64,000 nt of DNA from CAYFPX01 sp964519895 (GTDB lineage: Bacteria > Myxococcota_A > UBA796 > CAJQPC01), in assembly GCA_964519895.1 (NCBI GenBank), contig CAZFLE010000001.1:124001-188000 (forward strand). The letters run 5' to 3'. The position numbers and the translations under genes were made by a program. The notes beneath the pieces are model-generated. The model made no database searches. It was not told where the DNA came from and was given only the letters and a program-made list of their open reading frames with translations. The stretch's first letter is position 1. Every line of letters starts with the position of its first letter. Positions 29,226-39,374 of this stretch are shown piece by piece.

Positions 29226-30394
29226 GTGCGCCTGAATCCAGTCCTGACGGGTCTCCCGACCTACCCCCAGGTGGCCCTGGATGCCCGCAAGGCGCGGGCC
29301 CTGGCCGCTGGGCTGACGCTCTACGACTTCGGCACCGGAGACGACCACGGGGCCACGCCGCCCGCGGTCCGGCGGGCCGTGCGCGACGCCGTGCCCGAGG
29401 TCTCGACCTATCCCAAGGTCGCCGGGTCCCCCGAGCTCCGCCGCGCCATCGCCCGCTACTTCGACCGGCGCTTCGGCGTGGCCCTTGACCCGAGCACTCA
29501 GATCCTGCCCACCTCGGGCAGCAAGGAGCTGGTGTTCCACCTGCCGCTGTTGGTCATCGACGCCCACGCACCGGACCGCACCGTCGTGTTCCCCGATCCC
29601 GGCTACCAGGCCTATGTGCGGGGCTGCCTCTTCGCCGGCGGCGAGCCCCACGCCGTGCCCCTGGGCGGGGACTTCGTGTTCCGGCCCTGGGAGCTCCCCA
29701 CCGAGCTGCTCGCCCGCACCCGGCTGATGTGGATCAACACCCCCCACAACCCCACCGGCGCGGTCACGTCGCTGGACCAGCTCGCACGGATCCACGCCCT
29801 GTGCCGCCAGCACGACATCCTGCTGGTCAACGACGAGTGCTACGCCGACATCTGGATCGACAAGCGGCCCCACAGCCTGCTCGAGGTCTCGACCCAGGGC
29901 TGCCTGGTGGTGCACTCCCTGTCCAAGCGCTCGGGCATGACCGGCTACCGCTCGGGCTTCGTGGCGGGGGACCCCCAGGTCATGGGCTGGCTGCGCAAGC
30001 TCCGGGTGAACCCGGGGGTCGTGCCCACGGACACCATGAACGCCGGTGCGGTGGTGGCCTGGGGCGACGACGCGCACGTGGACCAGCGCCGGGCGGAGTT
30101 CACCGCCAAGCGCCGGGTCATGGAGGCCTTCTTCCGCGGCGAGGGCATGGAGATCGTGGCGTCGGACGCCACCTTCTACCTGTGGGTGCGCTGTCCTGGG
30201 GGGCTCGACGACAAGACCTATGCGCTGGCCCTGGTCGACCACGGCATCGTGGTCTGTCCCGGCAGCACCCTGGGTCTCACGGGCTCGGGTGCGGGTTATG
30301 TCCGCGTCGCCCTGGTGCCCGAGCTGGACGTCTGCCGCGCGGCGGTCGACGTCTGGCGGCAGGCCAACCGGGAGATCAGCGGGAGGAGCGCAGG

Positions 30395-30398
<4 letters not shown>
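29226..30398 (+). CDS. dapC: PLP-dependent aminotransferase, probably N-succinyldiaminopimelate aminotransferase
   Basis: 390 residues, fold-type I class I/II aminotransferase. Visible marks: 'TYPKVAGSPELRRAIARYF', 'PTSGSKELVF' (PLP phosphate-binding region), 'WINTPHNPTGAV', 'NDECYADIW' with the PLP-interacting Asp/Tyr, the Schiff-base Lys in SLSKRSGMTGYRSGF, and Arg in GYVRVALV that binds the substrate carboxylate. Its stop overlaps the GTG of the dapD gene (GTGA). This pairing with dapD strongly suggests the succinylated DAP branch of lysine and peptidoglycan precursor synthesis. The function of dapC is inferred from the neighbour. The GTG start at 29226 is the natural N-terminus. Confidence 0.88.
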
Positions 30399-31210
<812 letters not shown>

Positions 31211-31217
31211 CCGCCCC

Positions 31218-32855
31218 GTGAGCCGGCGGGACAAGGACAAGGGCATCCTGCCTTCGCGGTGGCTGCCCATCGCGCTGCTGGTGTTGTGGCTGCCCTTTGT
31301 CGGCGTGCCGCCGCTCTTGGACGAGGAGAGCTACCTCGACATCGCACGGCAGATCGCCGACCACCCCTTCCGGCCCTACGACTGGTGGCGGCGGTGGCAG
31401 CCCTGGGGTGCGGAGCGGGTCGCCGACGCCTTCCTCTATGCCCACCCGCCCGGGCACCTGTGGTGGGTCGGCGCCTGGCGAGGTCTGGTCGGCGAAGGGG
31501 TGCTGCTGCGGGTGTTGTGCACGGCGCCGTGGGCGCTGTTGCTCGGGTTCTCGGTGGGCAAGCTGGCCGAGGGCACCTGTCGGCGGCCCAACACCGCCGC
31601 CTTTCTGTTCGCGGCCAGCCCGGTCGTCATCCTGGCGCTGCATGCGGGCCTGATGCCCGACCTGGGCACGGCGGCCCTGGGCACCGCCGCGGTGGCCATG
31701 TGGCGAGAGGCTCTGGGCAAGCACCACACCCTGGATCAGGAGCGGGCGGCCGTGGCCGGGGTCCTGCTGGCCCTGGCCTGCGCCTACAAGTACCCGGCGC
31801 TGCTGCTGCTGCCGGTGCTGGTCCTGCACGCGATCCGGCGAGGGCAGCTCCGGGCCGCGTGGCCCACCTGGGCGGCCTTTGCCGGGATCTGGGGGGCCCT
31901 GGAGCTGCTGCTGTGGATCCAGTACGGGCGCTTCCACCTCCTCGAGGTGCTGGCCTGGGCGCCGGAGATCGCCCGCGGGTCGTTGGGCGGCCGGACCCTG
32001 GGCACCCTGGTGCGCCTGGCTCTGGTGGTGTCGCCCCTGGCGCTCCTGGCGGCCAGTCGCTGGCGTCGCGCCGGGCTGGTCTGGCTGCCGCTCGCCACGG
32101 TGGCCGTGCTCGCGGTGGTGGGCCTGGACGAGCTGGGGCCGGTGTCAGCGCCGCTCCTGATCGCCTGTGCGGCCGGGGGCGGCGTGCTGTTCCTGCGGGG
32201 TCTGGCGGGCCTGTTGCCCCGGCTGGACAGCCACAAGAAGCGCCGCAAGGACCGGGACGACCCGGTGCTGCTGGGGGCGTGGGCCGTGGCCGTCATCCTG
32301 GGTGTGGTGCTGGGCCACAACTACGCCGGCGGCCGCTACCTGCTCCCGGCGGCGGCGCCGCTGGCCCTGTTGTTGGGCCGGACCGCCGAGAACACCCCCG
32401 GGGGCAAGCTGACCGCGCGGGTCGCCGGGCTGGTCTGGGTCACCCTGGGCATGGCCCTGGGTCTGTCCCAGGCCCGCCAGGCCAAGGCGGTGGACCTGAC
32501 CGCCCAGCGGGCGTCGACCCACGCCGAGACGGGACGCTACACCGGCGAGTGGACCTTTCGCTGGCGCATGGACCGCGAGGGCTGGGAGGCCTGGGTGCCC
32601 GGCGAGCCGCTGGCCGACGGCACCGTGCTGGCGGTGCCGGTGCACAGCGGCCCAGCGCCGGTGCCCACCGAGCGGCTGACGCTGGTGGCGGAAGAGGTCA
32701 GCACCGACACCCTGGGACTGCGGCTGGTGGACCTGGAGGAGGGCATCGGGTACCACGCGGAGACTCTGGGTCCGCTGCCGTTCGGGTGGGTGCGGGCGCC
32801 GCTGGAGCGGGTGCGGGTCTACCGGGTGGGGGGGGATGCGGACCGGGAGGACTGA
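31218..32855 (+). CDS. polytopic glycosyltransferase-like membrane protein (GT-C/PMT type)
   Basis: 545 residues with about ten membrane helices. The first loop carries an acidic motif (LLDEESYLDIA, about residues 33-43), the position of the catalytic Asp/Glu in the dolichyl-phosphate-mannose and ArnT group of GT-C transferases; 'AHPPGHLWWVGAW' fits the following conserved region. The C-terminal 130 residues are soluble and beta-rich, probably outside the membrane. It begins 7 bp after dapD and may be expressed with it. Likely acts on a lipid-linked sugar at the membrane, but donor and acceptor cannot be read. Confidence 0.75.
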   Translation: MSRRDKDKGILPSRWLPIALLVLWLPFVGVPPLLDEESYLDIARQIADHPFRPYDWWRRWQPWGAERVADAFLYAHPPGHLWWVGAWRGLVGEGVLLRVLCTAPWALLLGFSVGKLAEGTCRRPNTAAFLFAASPVVILALHAGLMPDLGTAALGTAAVAMWREALGKHHTLDQERAAVAGVLLALACAYKYPALLLLPVLVLHAIRRGQLRAAWPTWAAFAGIWGALELLLWIQYGRFHLLEVLAWAPEIARGSLGGRTLGTLVRLALVVSPLALLAASRWRRAGLVWLPLATVAVLAVVGLDELGPVSAPLLIACAAGGGVLFLRGLAGLLPRLDSHKKRRKDRDDPVLLGAWAVAVILGVVLGHNYAGGRYLLPAAAPLALLLGRTAENTPGGKLTARVAGLVWVTLGMALGLSQARQAKAVDLTAQRASTHAETGRYTGEWTFRWRMDREGWEAWVPGEPLADGTVLAVPVHSGPAPVPTERLTLVAEEVSTDTLGLRLVDLEEGIGYHAETLGPLPFGWVRAPLERVRVYRVGGDADRED

Positions 32856-33019
32856 ACAGCGCCGATCACTCGGGTTGATGGGCGAGTCGCGACGATTCGA
32901 ACGCCTGGCGCCGCCCCTGGGGCTTGAGGTGACGCGGGCCACATCGGCGCCCCAGCGTCGACGCCAGGCGTCCGACTTGTCTGCGACTCGCCAGGATCAA
33001 CCCGAGTGATCGACGCTGT
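32856..33019. repeat. 164-bp whole-length imperfect hairpin element
   Basis: It begins at the base after the stop codon of the preceding gene. The arm ACAGCGCCGATCACTCGGGT (with TGAT after it) at 32856-32879 pairs with 32996-33019, one mismatch. Pairing goes on through GGCGAGTCGC (32881-32890) and CGCCTGGCG, and through CTGGGGC (32917-32923) against its partner near 32950, leaving a loop of about 25 bases. Layout and length match the hairpin at 25742-25907 but the sequence is different. Positions 33020-33159 hold nothing I can support. Confidence 0.7.
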
Positions 33020-33159
33020 GACAGTCACCCGGGGTGAACGCCGCACCCACTGCAGTCAGGTGTGTCGAACGCCGCGTCCTCGCAGCGTGCCGACGTGATT
33101 TCAGTAACTTGGAAGCAGCCCGGGTCGAGAATCGGACCCAATTGAGGCGAAGAGCGGCC

Positions 33160-33429
33160 TCATGCCGGCGTTGGGTGCGTCGCATCCCAGCTCTGCTCCG
33201 GCGGATGCCGACCCGTCGCCCTGCAACGCTCACACCCCGGGTCGTCGCAGACGTGCATCCTGGGCCGTCCGTTCGCGAAAAGCATCGTCGGCTCCGGCTG
33301 CCGGCTCGTCGCCGCGCACCGCCCGCAGCCGGGATCGACGCATGCATGGGCCTTGCCACATGGGTCGACCCCAGGCGGTGCCTGCAGGTCGAGCGCGAGT
33401 CCGATGCTGGTGGCCGGGTTGGCCGCCAT
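33160..33429 (-). CDS. small Cys-rich protein with two C-x4-C-x2-C units
   Basis: 89 residues from ATG 33427-33429, with GGAG 6 bases upstream. Two near-copies of one motif are present: CVDPGCGRCAATSRQPE (about 31-47) and CDDPGCERCRATGRHPPE (about 61-78), plus an earlier CGKAHAC. Repetition of Cys at fixed spacing suggests metal binding, such as a pair of small zinc or iron sites. It stands alone in a 700-bp region between a hairpin element and a PAS-type gene. No family recognised. The motif duplication argues against chance, but this could still be an unexpressed frame. Confidence 0.4.
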   Translation of the reverse strand: MAANPATSIGLALDLQAPPGVDPCGKAHACVDPGCGRCAATSRQPEPTMLFANGRPRMHVCDDPGCERCRATGRHPPEQSWDATHPTPA

Positions 33430-33565
33430 GGATGGCTCCAAAATGGGCGGGGAAGAACAGTTTAGCGGGCACCGGCCCGCCTGCGCAGCGACGTGCTGCG
33501 CAGGTGATGCGCGCCTTAGTCGGTCCTGAGGCAGATCACGATCCGCACATAGGCGGGGCTCGCTC

Positions 33566-34210
33566 TCACCGCTTCAACGGCCGGAAGTACATCAACGTCC
33601 CCCGCAGCCCCAGCAGCCACTCCAGGTCCTGGGCCCAGGCGAACACCTGGCGCTCCCGGCCGGCGGTGTCGCTCATGTGCACCATCTTGGGTCCCGCGAC
33701 CCGGCCGACCCAGACCTGGGACTTGGCCCGCACCTCGACCACGCTCGGGTACTGCTTGGGCAGGAACAGGCTGGCGAAGGGATAACCCAGCAGGTCTCGG
33801 CCGCTGCGCCCCAGCAGCCGCTCGGTGTCGCCGCCCACCGAGCGCACCGCGCCCTGGGAGTCCACGATCAGGCCGGCGTTGGCGCGGACCCGCTTGCCGG
33901 TCACCGGCGGCGCCGCGGTCCAGGTGTTCAGGAACAGGACAGGCACCCGCGGCACTCGCTCACGCAGGACCGTCAGGGCCGAGGTGGGGTCGATGGACCC
34001 CGCCCCGCGTTCCTCCACGACCACGTCCCAGCCCCCCTGCCTGAGGGCCTCGTCCAGCGCCTCGGGGCTGGCAACGCGCCTGACATTCTCGACCATGCCA
34101 GGAGTAGAGGAGTCCGCGAAGCGGGGCCCAAGGCCCCGAGGCACACCGACGGCCAACACCTTGGGGTCGGCGTCCACCGTCACGGTGTGCCCTGTGGAGG
34201 TGATGTGCAC
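33566..34210 (-). CDS. PAS-domain protein with N-terminal receiver-like region
   Basis: 214 residues. Residues about 15-100 resemble a degenerate response-regulator receiver (VLAVGV at the start; 'GGWDVVVEERGAGSID' where DVVVxD is usual; 'VPVLFLNT' in place of VIxLTA), without the expected acidic triad. A PAS-like domain follows (about 105-160): 'NAGLIVDSQGAVRSVGGDTERLLGRSGRDLLGYPFASLF'. A short beta-rich end contains 'PKMVHMSDTAGRERQVFAWAQDLEWL'. No kinase or DNA-binding part is present, so it may be a cytoplasmic sensor that signals by contact. It lies 13 bp downstream of the sigma-54-controlled gene at 34224-34607, on the same strand, and so may share its transcript. Confidence 0.7.
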   Translation of the reverse strand: MHITSTGHTVTVDADPKVLAVGVPRGLGPRFADSSTPGMVENVRRVASPEALDEALRQGGWDVVVEERGAGSIDPTSALTVLRERVPRVPVLFLNTWTAAPPVTGKRVRANAGLIVDSQGAVRSVGGDTERLLGRSGRDLLGYPFASLFLPKQYPSVVEVRAKSQVWVGRVAGPKMVHMSDTAGRERQVFAWAQDLEWLLGLRGTLMYFRPLKR

Positions 34211-34223
34211 TTCCGCCCCGGGA

Positions 34224-34607
34224 TCAGAGGGCGGGGAAGCAGGCCGAGATGCACTGGGGTGGGTATGCGTCCCACGCCCCCTGGGGGATGGACTCCTGGG
34301 GAGCCAGCTCCAAGTAGTCGCGCATCCAGTCGTCGAGCCAGGCCAGGTGGGACTCGCACTCGTCGGGGTCGTCGGTGTAGCCGTTGCCCGGGTGGCACCA
34401 CATCTCGTGGGCCGGCGGGTCGTAGTTCTCGAGCAGGTCGTCGATGGTCGGGTGGTCGGGGTGGATGTCCTTGGCCCAGTTCAAGGACGCGATGCGCCAG
34501 TGAGCCGTCGGAGCGACCTCGTCCATGTCCCAGCCATTGGTGTAGGCCAGGGCCGAGGTGGGCAGCGCCAGGAGCAGCGCGCCGAAGAGGGGGGTCTTGG
34601 AGGCCAT
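34224..34607 (-). CDS. small secreted protein, candidate sigma-54 target
   Basis: 127 residues with a clean signal peptide (ASKTPLFGALLLALPTSALA, residues 2-21). The mature part is acidic, rich in Trp, Asp, His and Pro, with three Cys (WCHPG, DECES, CISACF region) and the phrase 'HPDHPTIDDLLENYDPPAHEMW'. I do not recognise the family. ATG 34607 has AAGGA upstream; the frame stays open further, but the signal peptide fixes the start. A near-consensus sigma-54 promoter lies 51 bp upstream and two 16-base operators about 100-150 bp further, next to the divergent gene for a sigma-54 activator fusion. It is the most likely target of that activator. Confidence 0.75.
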   Translation of the reverse strand: MASKTPLFGALLLALPTSALAYTNGWDMDEVAPTAHWRIASLNWAKDIHPDHPTIDDLLENYDPPAHEMWCHPGNGYTDDPDECESHLAWLDDWMRDYLELAPQESIPQGAWDAYPPQCISACFPAL

Positions 34608-34657
34608 GGTGGAGTCCTTGGAAGGGGCGGGCGGCAGAGCCCACTCCTGGCCCCATC

Positions 34658-34672
34658 GCAAGAGTGGTGCCA
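34658..34672 (-). promoter_or_regulatory. sigma-54 (-24/-12) promoter
   Basis: On the minus strand the sequence reads TGGCAC-CACTC-TTGC, which has the GG and GC elements and the 15-base spacing of the RpoN consensus TGGCAC-N5-TTGC without a mismatch in those ten bases. Transcription would start near 34646, giving a leader of about 40 bases to the ATG at 34607. Sigma-54 promoters need an activator ATPase; one is encoded divergently at 34862. Confidence 0.75.
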
Positions 34673-34750
34673 GTTCCCGGCGAATCTGCTCGATCGGGTC
34701 TCTGCGCAGATCGAACCCCTGGTAGCCCCCGCTTCTCCACCCGGCGTTGC

Positions 34751-34795
34751 GTTGCGCTGGCGCAACGCGCAACGCCGACGTTGTGCTGACGCAAC
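34751..34795. promoter_or_regulatory. two copies of a 16-base operator, likely activator sites
   Basis: GTTGCGCTGGCGCAAC (34751-34766) and GTTGTGCTGACGCAAC (34780-34795) differ at two bases, are dyad-symmetric (GTTGCGC/GCGCAAC arms) and are spaced 29 bases start to start. They lie about 80-140 bp upstream of the sigma-54 promoter, the normal place for enhancer sites of a sigma-54 activator, and 67-111 bp upstream of the activator's own start codon, which suggests autoregulation too. Confidence 0.65.
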
Positions 34796-34861
34796 GCCTA
34801 GCGCCGATGTCCGGGCGGGCCGACTTCCCCTTCGCCGCCCCCTCTCCTAGAATCCCCGCCC

Positions 34862-37800
34862 ATGGCACGGCTTGGCGGTCTCGCGCGCTACGAGCGGCTG
34901 GGGACCTCTCCATCCGACCGACCAATTTCGCTCTTTCGAGCCCGGGATCGGTGCACCGGGACCGTGGTGGTGCTCAAGTGCCTGCCGTCCCACCACGAGC
35001 ACGCACACCTGCTCGAGGCCGAGGCCCGGCGCACCGCTCGCCTGAGCCACCCCAACCTGGTCCGGCTGCACGCCACCCTGGTCGACACGCCGGGTCCCAG
35101 CGGTCCCGTGACCGGTCTGGCGACCCGCTGGATCGACGGCGATCCCTGGGGCGAGACCCTGCGGGCCCAGTCCCCAGGAGACCGCCTGGCCACATGGGGC
35201 CGGCTGGTCGCCGGGGTGGACTACCTGCACCGCCAGGGCTGGCTGCACCTGGACCTCAAGCCGAGCAACGTGCTCCTCACCGACGCCGGTCCCGTGCTGC
35301 TGGACCTGGGCAGCGCCTGCAGGATCGATGGGATCGCGGGACAGGCAGGCGGCACCCTGGGCTATGCCGCGCCCGAGGTCCTGGCCGGCCAGGCGCCCTC
35401 GGTCGCGGCCGACCTGTACGGGCTGGGGGTGCTGCTCTACGAGGGGCTGTCCGGCGCGACCCCCTTCGGCGCTGCCAAGGGCTCGGCTCTGCGCCAGCAG
35501 GTGCTGGCCGGCAGTCCGGTGCCGCTGCGGGCGGTCGCCCCCGGCGTGCCCCGCCCGATCGCCGCGCTGGTGGACTCGCTGCTGCGGCGGGACCCCGGTG
35601 CGCGGCCCCTGCGGATCCACGACGTGCTGGAGGAGCTGGCCGCGGCCGGCGTGGCGCTCCCTACCTCCCGGGGGGCACCCACCCTGGTCGGGCGCGGGGC
35701 CGCCACCCAGGAGCTGGTCGAGGTGCTGTCCGAGGACGTGGGCGGTGCCGTGGCGCTGATCGGACCCCCGGGCAGCGGCAGGACCCGTCTGGCCCGCAGC
35801 GTGCTGCGCGAGCTGGAGGCTGGCAGCAGGCTGTGCGTGGATCTGGGCGACGCGCCCGACGTGTTGGCCGCCCTGCACGGGCTGCTGGCCGCGGCCGGAG
35901 CGGAGCTCTCGCCACCGGGAGACCGGTGGCTGCCCGACGCCCTTGTGGCCCTGGAGCGCATCGACCCGGTACGCGGCGTCGTCTTCCTGGGACGCTGGGA
36001 GGACCGCACAGCGAGCGAGGCCCGGACCCTGGAGGCCCTGCTGCCCGCGCTGTCCCGGGTCGGCCTGAGGGCTTTGGTGGCTGCCCGGCGTCCGCCGTCC
36101 GGTGCGCGACCGGTGCCCCTGCGCCCGCTGAGACCCCTGGACCTCGAGGCTCTGGCCCTGGAGGAGGGGGTGCCGCCGGGCAGCCTGGTCCAGCAGGCCA
36201 GCGAGCGCAGCGGCGGACACCCGGGCGCCTTCCTGCGGCTGCTGCTGCGCCAGGCCCAACAGGCCGAGCCGCTGCCGCCCGCTCTGGCGGCTTCCCTGGA
36301 GGCGCTGCGCACGCTGCCGTCGCCGATGCCCGCCCGTGCCGTGGCCCAGCTGCCAACGGCGCTGCGCCAGGCACTCGACGCGCTGGCACGGCTGGACCGG
36401 GCCCACCGCGATGCCCGGGGCGCCTGGGCCCTGGTCGAGGCGGAGGGGGCCGAGGCCCTGCATCCCACCCTGGCCGACCCGGTGCCAGCGTGGCTGGCCG
36501 ACACCGCCCTGGACCCGCTGTGGCGTGGGGTGGTCGCGGTGCGGGCCGGCCGGACCCAGGACGCGGCCGCGGTCTTCCCCGACGCCGTGGACCAGGCCGC
36601 TGGCCGCCGGGAGCTCCTGCTGGAGTGCACCCGGGGCCTGGCCGAGAGCGGGCACCCCGAGGCCCAGCGAGCGCTGGCCCGGATGAACCTGGAGGACGGC
36701 GATCACGCCGGGGCCCTGCGCGCGCTGGCGGACCTGAGCGATCTGGCCGCCGTGCGCCTGCGCATCGAAGCGTTGCTCCGTGGGGGGCGGGCCCAGGAGG
36801 CCTGTGCCGTTGCCCGAGAGGCCCTGGTGTCGAGCGGCGCGGCGGTGCTCGCCCTGGACCTGAGCCGTGCTTGTGTGGCCCTGGAGCAGCTCGACGACGC
36901 CCAGGCCGCCCTGGACCAGGCCTTGGCCCTGGACCCCGCGCTGGGAGACGGGGAGGCCCTGGGCCCCCAGGCCCTGATCGCCGTGCACCGGCTCGACGCG
37001 GGCGAGGAGGTGCCGGGACTGGAGCGGCTGCTCCTGCGGGTCCAGGCCCAGCCGGGCCTGCCGGCTCGCACCCTGTCGACCACCGGGCGCATCCTGGCCC
37101 GTCGCGGGCTGCCCGAGCAGGGGGAGCAGCTGCTGGCCCAGGCGGCGGAGCGGGCGGACCAGGACGGCGACCTGCGCCTGGGCGCCATCTGTCGGCTGAA
37201 CCGCGGCAACGTGCTGCTGCGCCTCGGCCAAGCCCACGGAGCCCGGCGGGCCTACCGGGCATCCCTGCTGGTGGCCCGGGGCATCCCGGACGGGGATCCG
37301 CTGCGACTGCGGCTGTCGTACTCCCTGGCGGAGCTGGCCTTGCGCCGGGGGCGGCTGCCCGATGCCCGGCGGCATCTCTCCGAGTTCCAGGTCGTCGCCC
37401 GGAGCCACGGCGGCCCGCCCGCTCGGGCCCGGGGCGCCCTGCTCCAGTCTTGGCTCTGGCTCGAGGAGGCCCGCCCCGCCGATGCCTTGAACACCCTGGA
37501 GGCCCTCGACGCCGACGGCCCCCTGGCGGGCACCCGCAGTCTGCTGCTGGCCCGGGCGCTGCTGGCCTTGGAACGCCCAGCCCCTGCGCTCGCGGTGCTG
37601 GAGGCCCTGGAGAGCCGGGACGACCCCGGGGGCACGCGCGAGCTCCACGCGCTGCGGGGGCTGGCGTACGTGGGGCTCGGTCGCGAGGAGCTCCAGGCGG
37701 CGCGGGCCCTGGTGCCGGACAGCGCACCCGAGCTGGACCAGGCCGACATCGGCCGGGTGCTGCTGGCCACGGCTGGGGAGAACCTGGACCCCCGGGAATT

Positions 37801-39367
37801 CTCCAGCCGCCGGGCGGACCTGGACCGGGCGGCCCAGCTGCTGCGGGGTCGCCACGCCGGCCGAGCGGCGTCTCTGCGCGATCGGCTGCTGGCCAGCCCG
37901 GGGGCCGCCCTGGCCCGCATCGTGGAGCTGACCGAAGCCCTGCCGGACACCCAAGCCTTTCCCGAGGCCCTGGCGACCCTGGTGGCCGAGGCCCTGGGGG
38001 CCCACCGGGTGCTGATCATGCTGCGGCTACCGGGGCTGGGCCGCCAGGTGAGCTTCCGAGAGCTCTCGGGCAACGAGGTCGCCGGGATCTCGGCCGAGGT
38101 GCTGCGCCGGATCCGCCGGCCCGAGGACACCTGGGTGGCCGCGGACGCCTTTGCCGATCCGGCCCTGCGCGAGGTCTCGGCGACCGTGCGCACCTTCGAG
38201 ATCAAGAGCCTGGTGGCCGTGGCCATTCCCCGCGAGGACACGGCGATCGGTGCCCTGTACGTGGACGACCTCCACCGGGCCCATCGCTTCGACCCGGCCG
38301 ACGTGGCCCTGCTCCAGCGCCTGGGCCGGGCGGTCGGGCGCATCATCGGCTGGGAGTCCCGGCCGGGGGACCACGGCGAGCTGCTGGAGCCGGTCGACGT
38401 GCACGGGGTGGTGGTGAGCCGCCGGGAGCTGGTGGCCGGACTCCAGGACGGGGTCGCCCTGGTGGACGCCCGCCGGGGGGACAACCTGCTCGTGAGCGGG
38501 CCCACGGGGGCCGGCAAGACCTGGTTCGCGCGACGGCTGGCCACCGAGGTGCTGGGCTGCACCGGCCTGGAAGAGGTCGTGCTCAGTCGCGGGGACGCCG
38601 CGCTCCTGGTCAGCGCCCTGGCGGGCACCCGGCGGGGCGACTTCACCGGGGCGCTGAACCGCTCGGGCGCCATCCAACAGGCTCTGCAGCACGGCCGGGC
38701 CCTGTTCCTGGACGAGGTGCAGAACCTGGACGACCGGGGCCAGCAGGTCCTGCTGCCGCTGCTGGAGCTGCCCGAGCGGCGCTTCGCCGGCATCGCGGGC
38801 CCCGCCACGCTGCTGGGCGGGCGGCTGCACGTGATCCTGGGCACCAACGCGCACGTGGCCGGCGGCGCCTGGGAGGAGCACTTCCGCGAAGACCTGTGGT
38901 ACCGGATGAGTCGCAACCACCTGGTCCTGCCCGGACTCGCCGAGCGCGGCCGAGAGGCGCTCTACCGCTACCTGGGCGGCATGTTGGAGGACGAGGAGCT
39001 GGGCTCACCGGAGACCGTGTTCACCGGGTCGGCCCTGCGCCGAGTCGGCGAGGTCACCTGGCCGGGCAACCTGCGGGAGCTGCGCACCTTTGCCCAGAAG
39101 AGCGCCCTGCTGCACCGCCACCTGGGTCGGCGCCTGGGCGAGGCGGAGCTGGTCCGCTGCGGTCTGGCACCCTCGGACGTCCCCCGGGGCCAGGAGCACC
39201 GGGACATGGACGCCGCCCAGCGCGAGGCCGTGCTGGGGGCCCTGGAGAGGTCCGGCTACGTCCAGGCCGAGGCCGCCCGGGTCCTGGGCATCTCCAAGTG
39301 GCGCCTGCATCGGATGCTCAAGGGGTACGACCTGCTGGACTGGGTCCGGGGGAAGCGGGAGAGGTGA
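34862..39367 (+). CDS. kinase-ATPase-TPR-GAF protein fused to a sigma-54 activator domain and Fis-type helix-turn-helix
   Basis: 1501 residues. Kinase-like domain (about 1-270) with Lys in VVVLKCLP, catalytic loop HLDLKPSN (about 129), LLDLGS in place of DFG, and GTLGYAAPEV; no glycine-rich loop is obvious. ATPase (about 290-480) with P-loop GPPGSGRT, where Lys is Arg. TPR-like helices about 480-1010. GAF-type domain about 1035-1170. Sigma-54 AAA+ domain: Walker A GPTGAGKTWF (about 1213), loop 1 GDFTGA (usual GAFTGA, about 1258), Walker B ALFLDEVQN, 'FREDLWYRMS' with Arg fingers, and WPGNLREL. Fis-type HTH at about 1455-1497 (AAQREAVLGALERSGYVQAEAA, then VLGISKWRLHRML). It should read a signal, possibly be self-phosphorylated, and open sigma-54 promoters. 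Confidence 0.92.
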   Translation: MARLGGLARYERLGTSPSDRPISLFRARDRCTGTVVVLKCLPSHHEHAHLLEAEARRTARLSHPNLVRLHATLVDTPGPSGPVTGLATRWIDGDPWGETLRAQSPGDRLATWGRLVAGVDYLHRQGWLHLDLKPSNVLLTDAGPVLLDLGSACRIDGIAGQAGGTLGYAAPEVLAGQAPSVAADLYGLGVLLYEGLSGATPFGAAKGSALRQQVLAGSPVPLRAVAPGVPRPIAALVDSLLRRDPGARPLRIHDVLEELAAAGVALPTSRGAPTLVGRGAATQELVEVLSEDVGGAVALIGPPGSGRTRLARSVLRELEAGSRLCVDLGDAPDVLAALHGLLAAAGAELSPPGDRWLPDALVALERIDPVRGVVFLGRWEDRTASEARTLEALLPALSRVGLRALVAARRPPSGARPVPLRPLRPLDLEALALEEGVPPGSLVQQASERSGGHPGAFLRLLLRQAQQAEPLPPALAASLEALRTLPSPMPARAVAQLPTALRQALDALARLDRAHRDARGAWALVEAEGAEALHPTLADPVPAWLADTALDPLWRGVVAVRAGRTQDAAAVFPDAVDQAAGRRELLLECTRGLAESGHPEAQRALARMNLEDGDHAGALRALADLSDLAAVRLRIEALLRGGRAQEACAVAREALVSSGAAVLALDLSRACVALEQLDDAQAALDQALALDPALGDGEALGPQALIAVHRLDAGEEVPGLERLLLRVQAQPGLPARTLSTTGRILARRGLPEQGEQLLAQAAERADQDGDLRLGAICRLNRGNVLLRLGQAHGARRAYRASLLVARGIPDGDPLRLRLSYSLAELALRRGRLPDARRHLSEFQVVARSHGGPPARARGALLQSWLWLEEARPADALNTLEALDADGPLAGTRSLLLARALLALERPAPALAVLEALESRDDPGGTRELHALRGLAYVGLGREELQAARALVPDSAPELDQADIGRVLLATAGENLDPREFSSRRADLDRAAQLLRGRHAGRAASLRDRLLASPGAALARIVELTEALPDTQAFPEALATLVAEALGAHRVLIMLRLPGLGRQVSFRELSGNEVAGISAEVLRRIRRPEDTWVAADAFADPALREVSATVRTFEIKSLVAVAIPREDTAIGALYVDDLHRAHRFDPADVALLQRLGRAVGRIIGWESRPGDHGELLEPVDVHGVVVSRRELVAGLQDGVALVDARRGDNLLVSGPTGAGKTWFARRLATEVLGCTGLEEVVLSRGDAALLVSALAGTRRGDFTGALNRSGAIQQALQHGRALFLDEVQNLDDRGQQVLLPLLELPERRFAGIAGPATLLGGRLHVILGTNAHVAGGAWEEHFREDLWYRMSRNHLVLPGLAERGREALYRYLGGMLEDEELGSPETVFTGSALRRVGEVTWPGNLRELRTFAQKSALLHRHLGRRLGEAELVRCGLAPSDVPRGQEHRDMDAAQREAVLGALERSGYVQAEAARVLGISKWRLHRMLKGYDLLDWVRGKRER

Positions 39368-39374
39368 GGGCCGC

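Noticed and set aside
33034..33785. Plus-strand open frames of 143 and 207 codons
   Set aside because: They show high Arg/Pro/Ser shadow composition and lack a ribosome-binding site; the minus-strand Cys-repeat frame and the PAS gene explain the region better.
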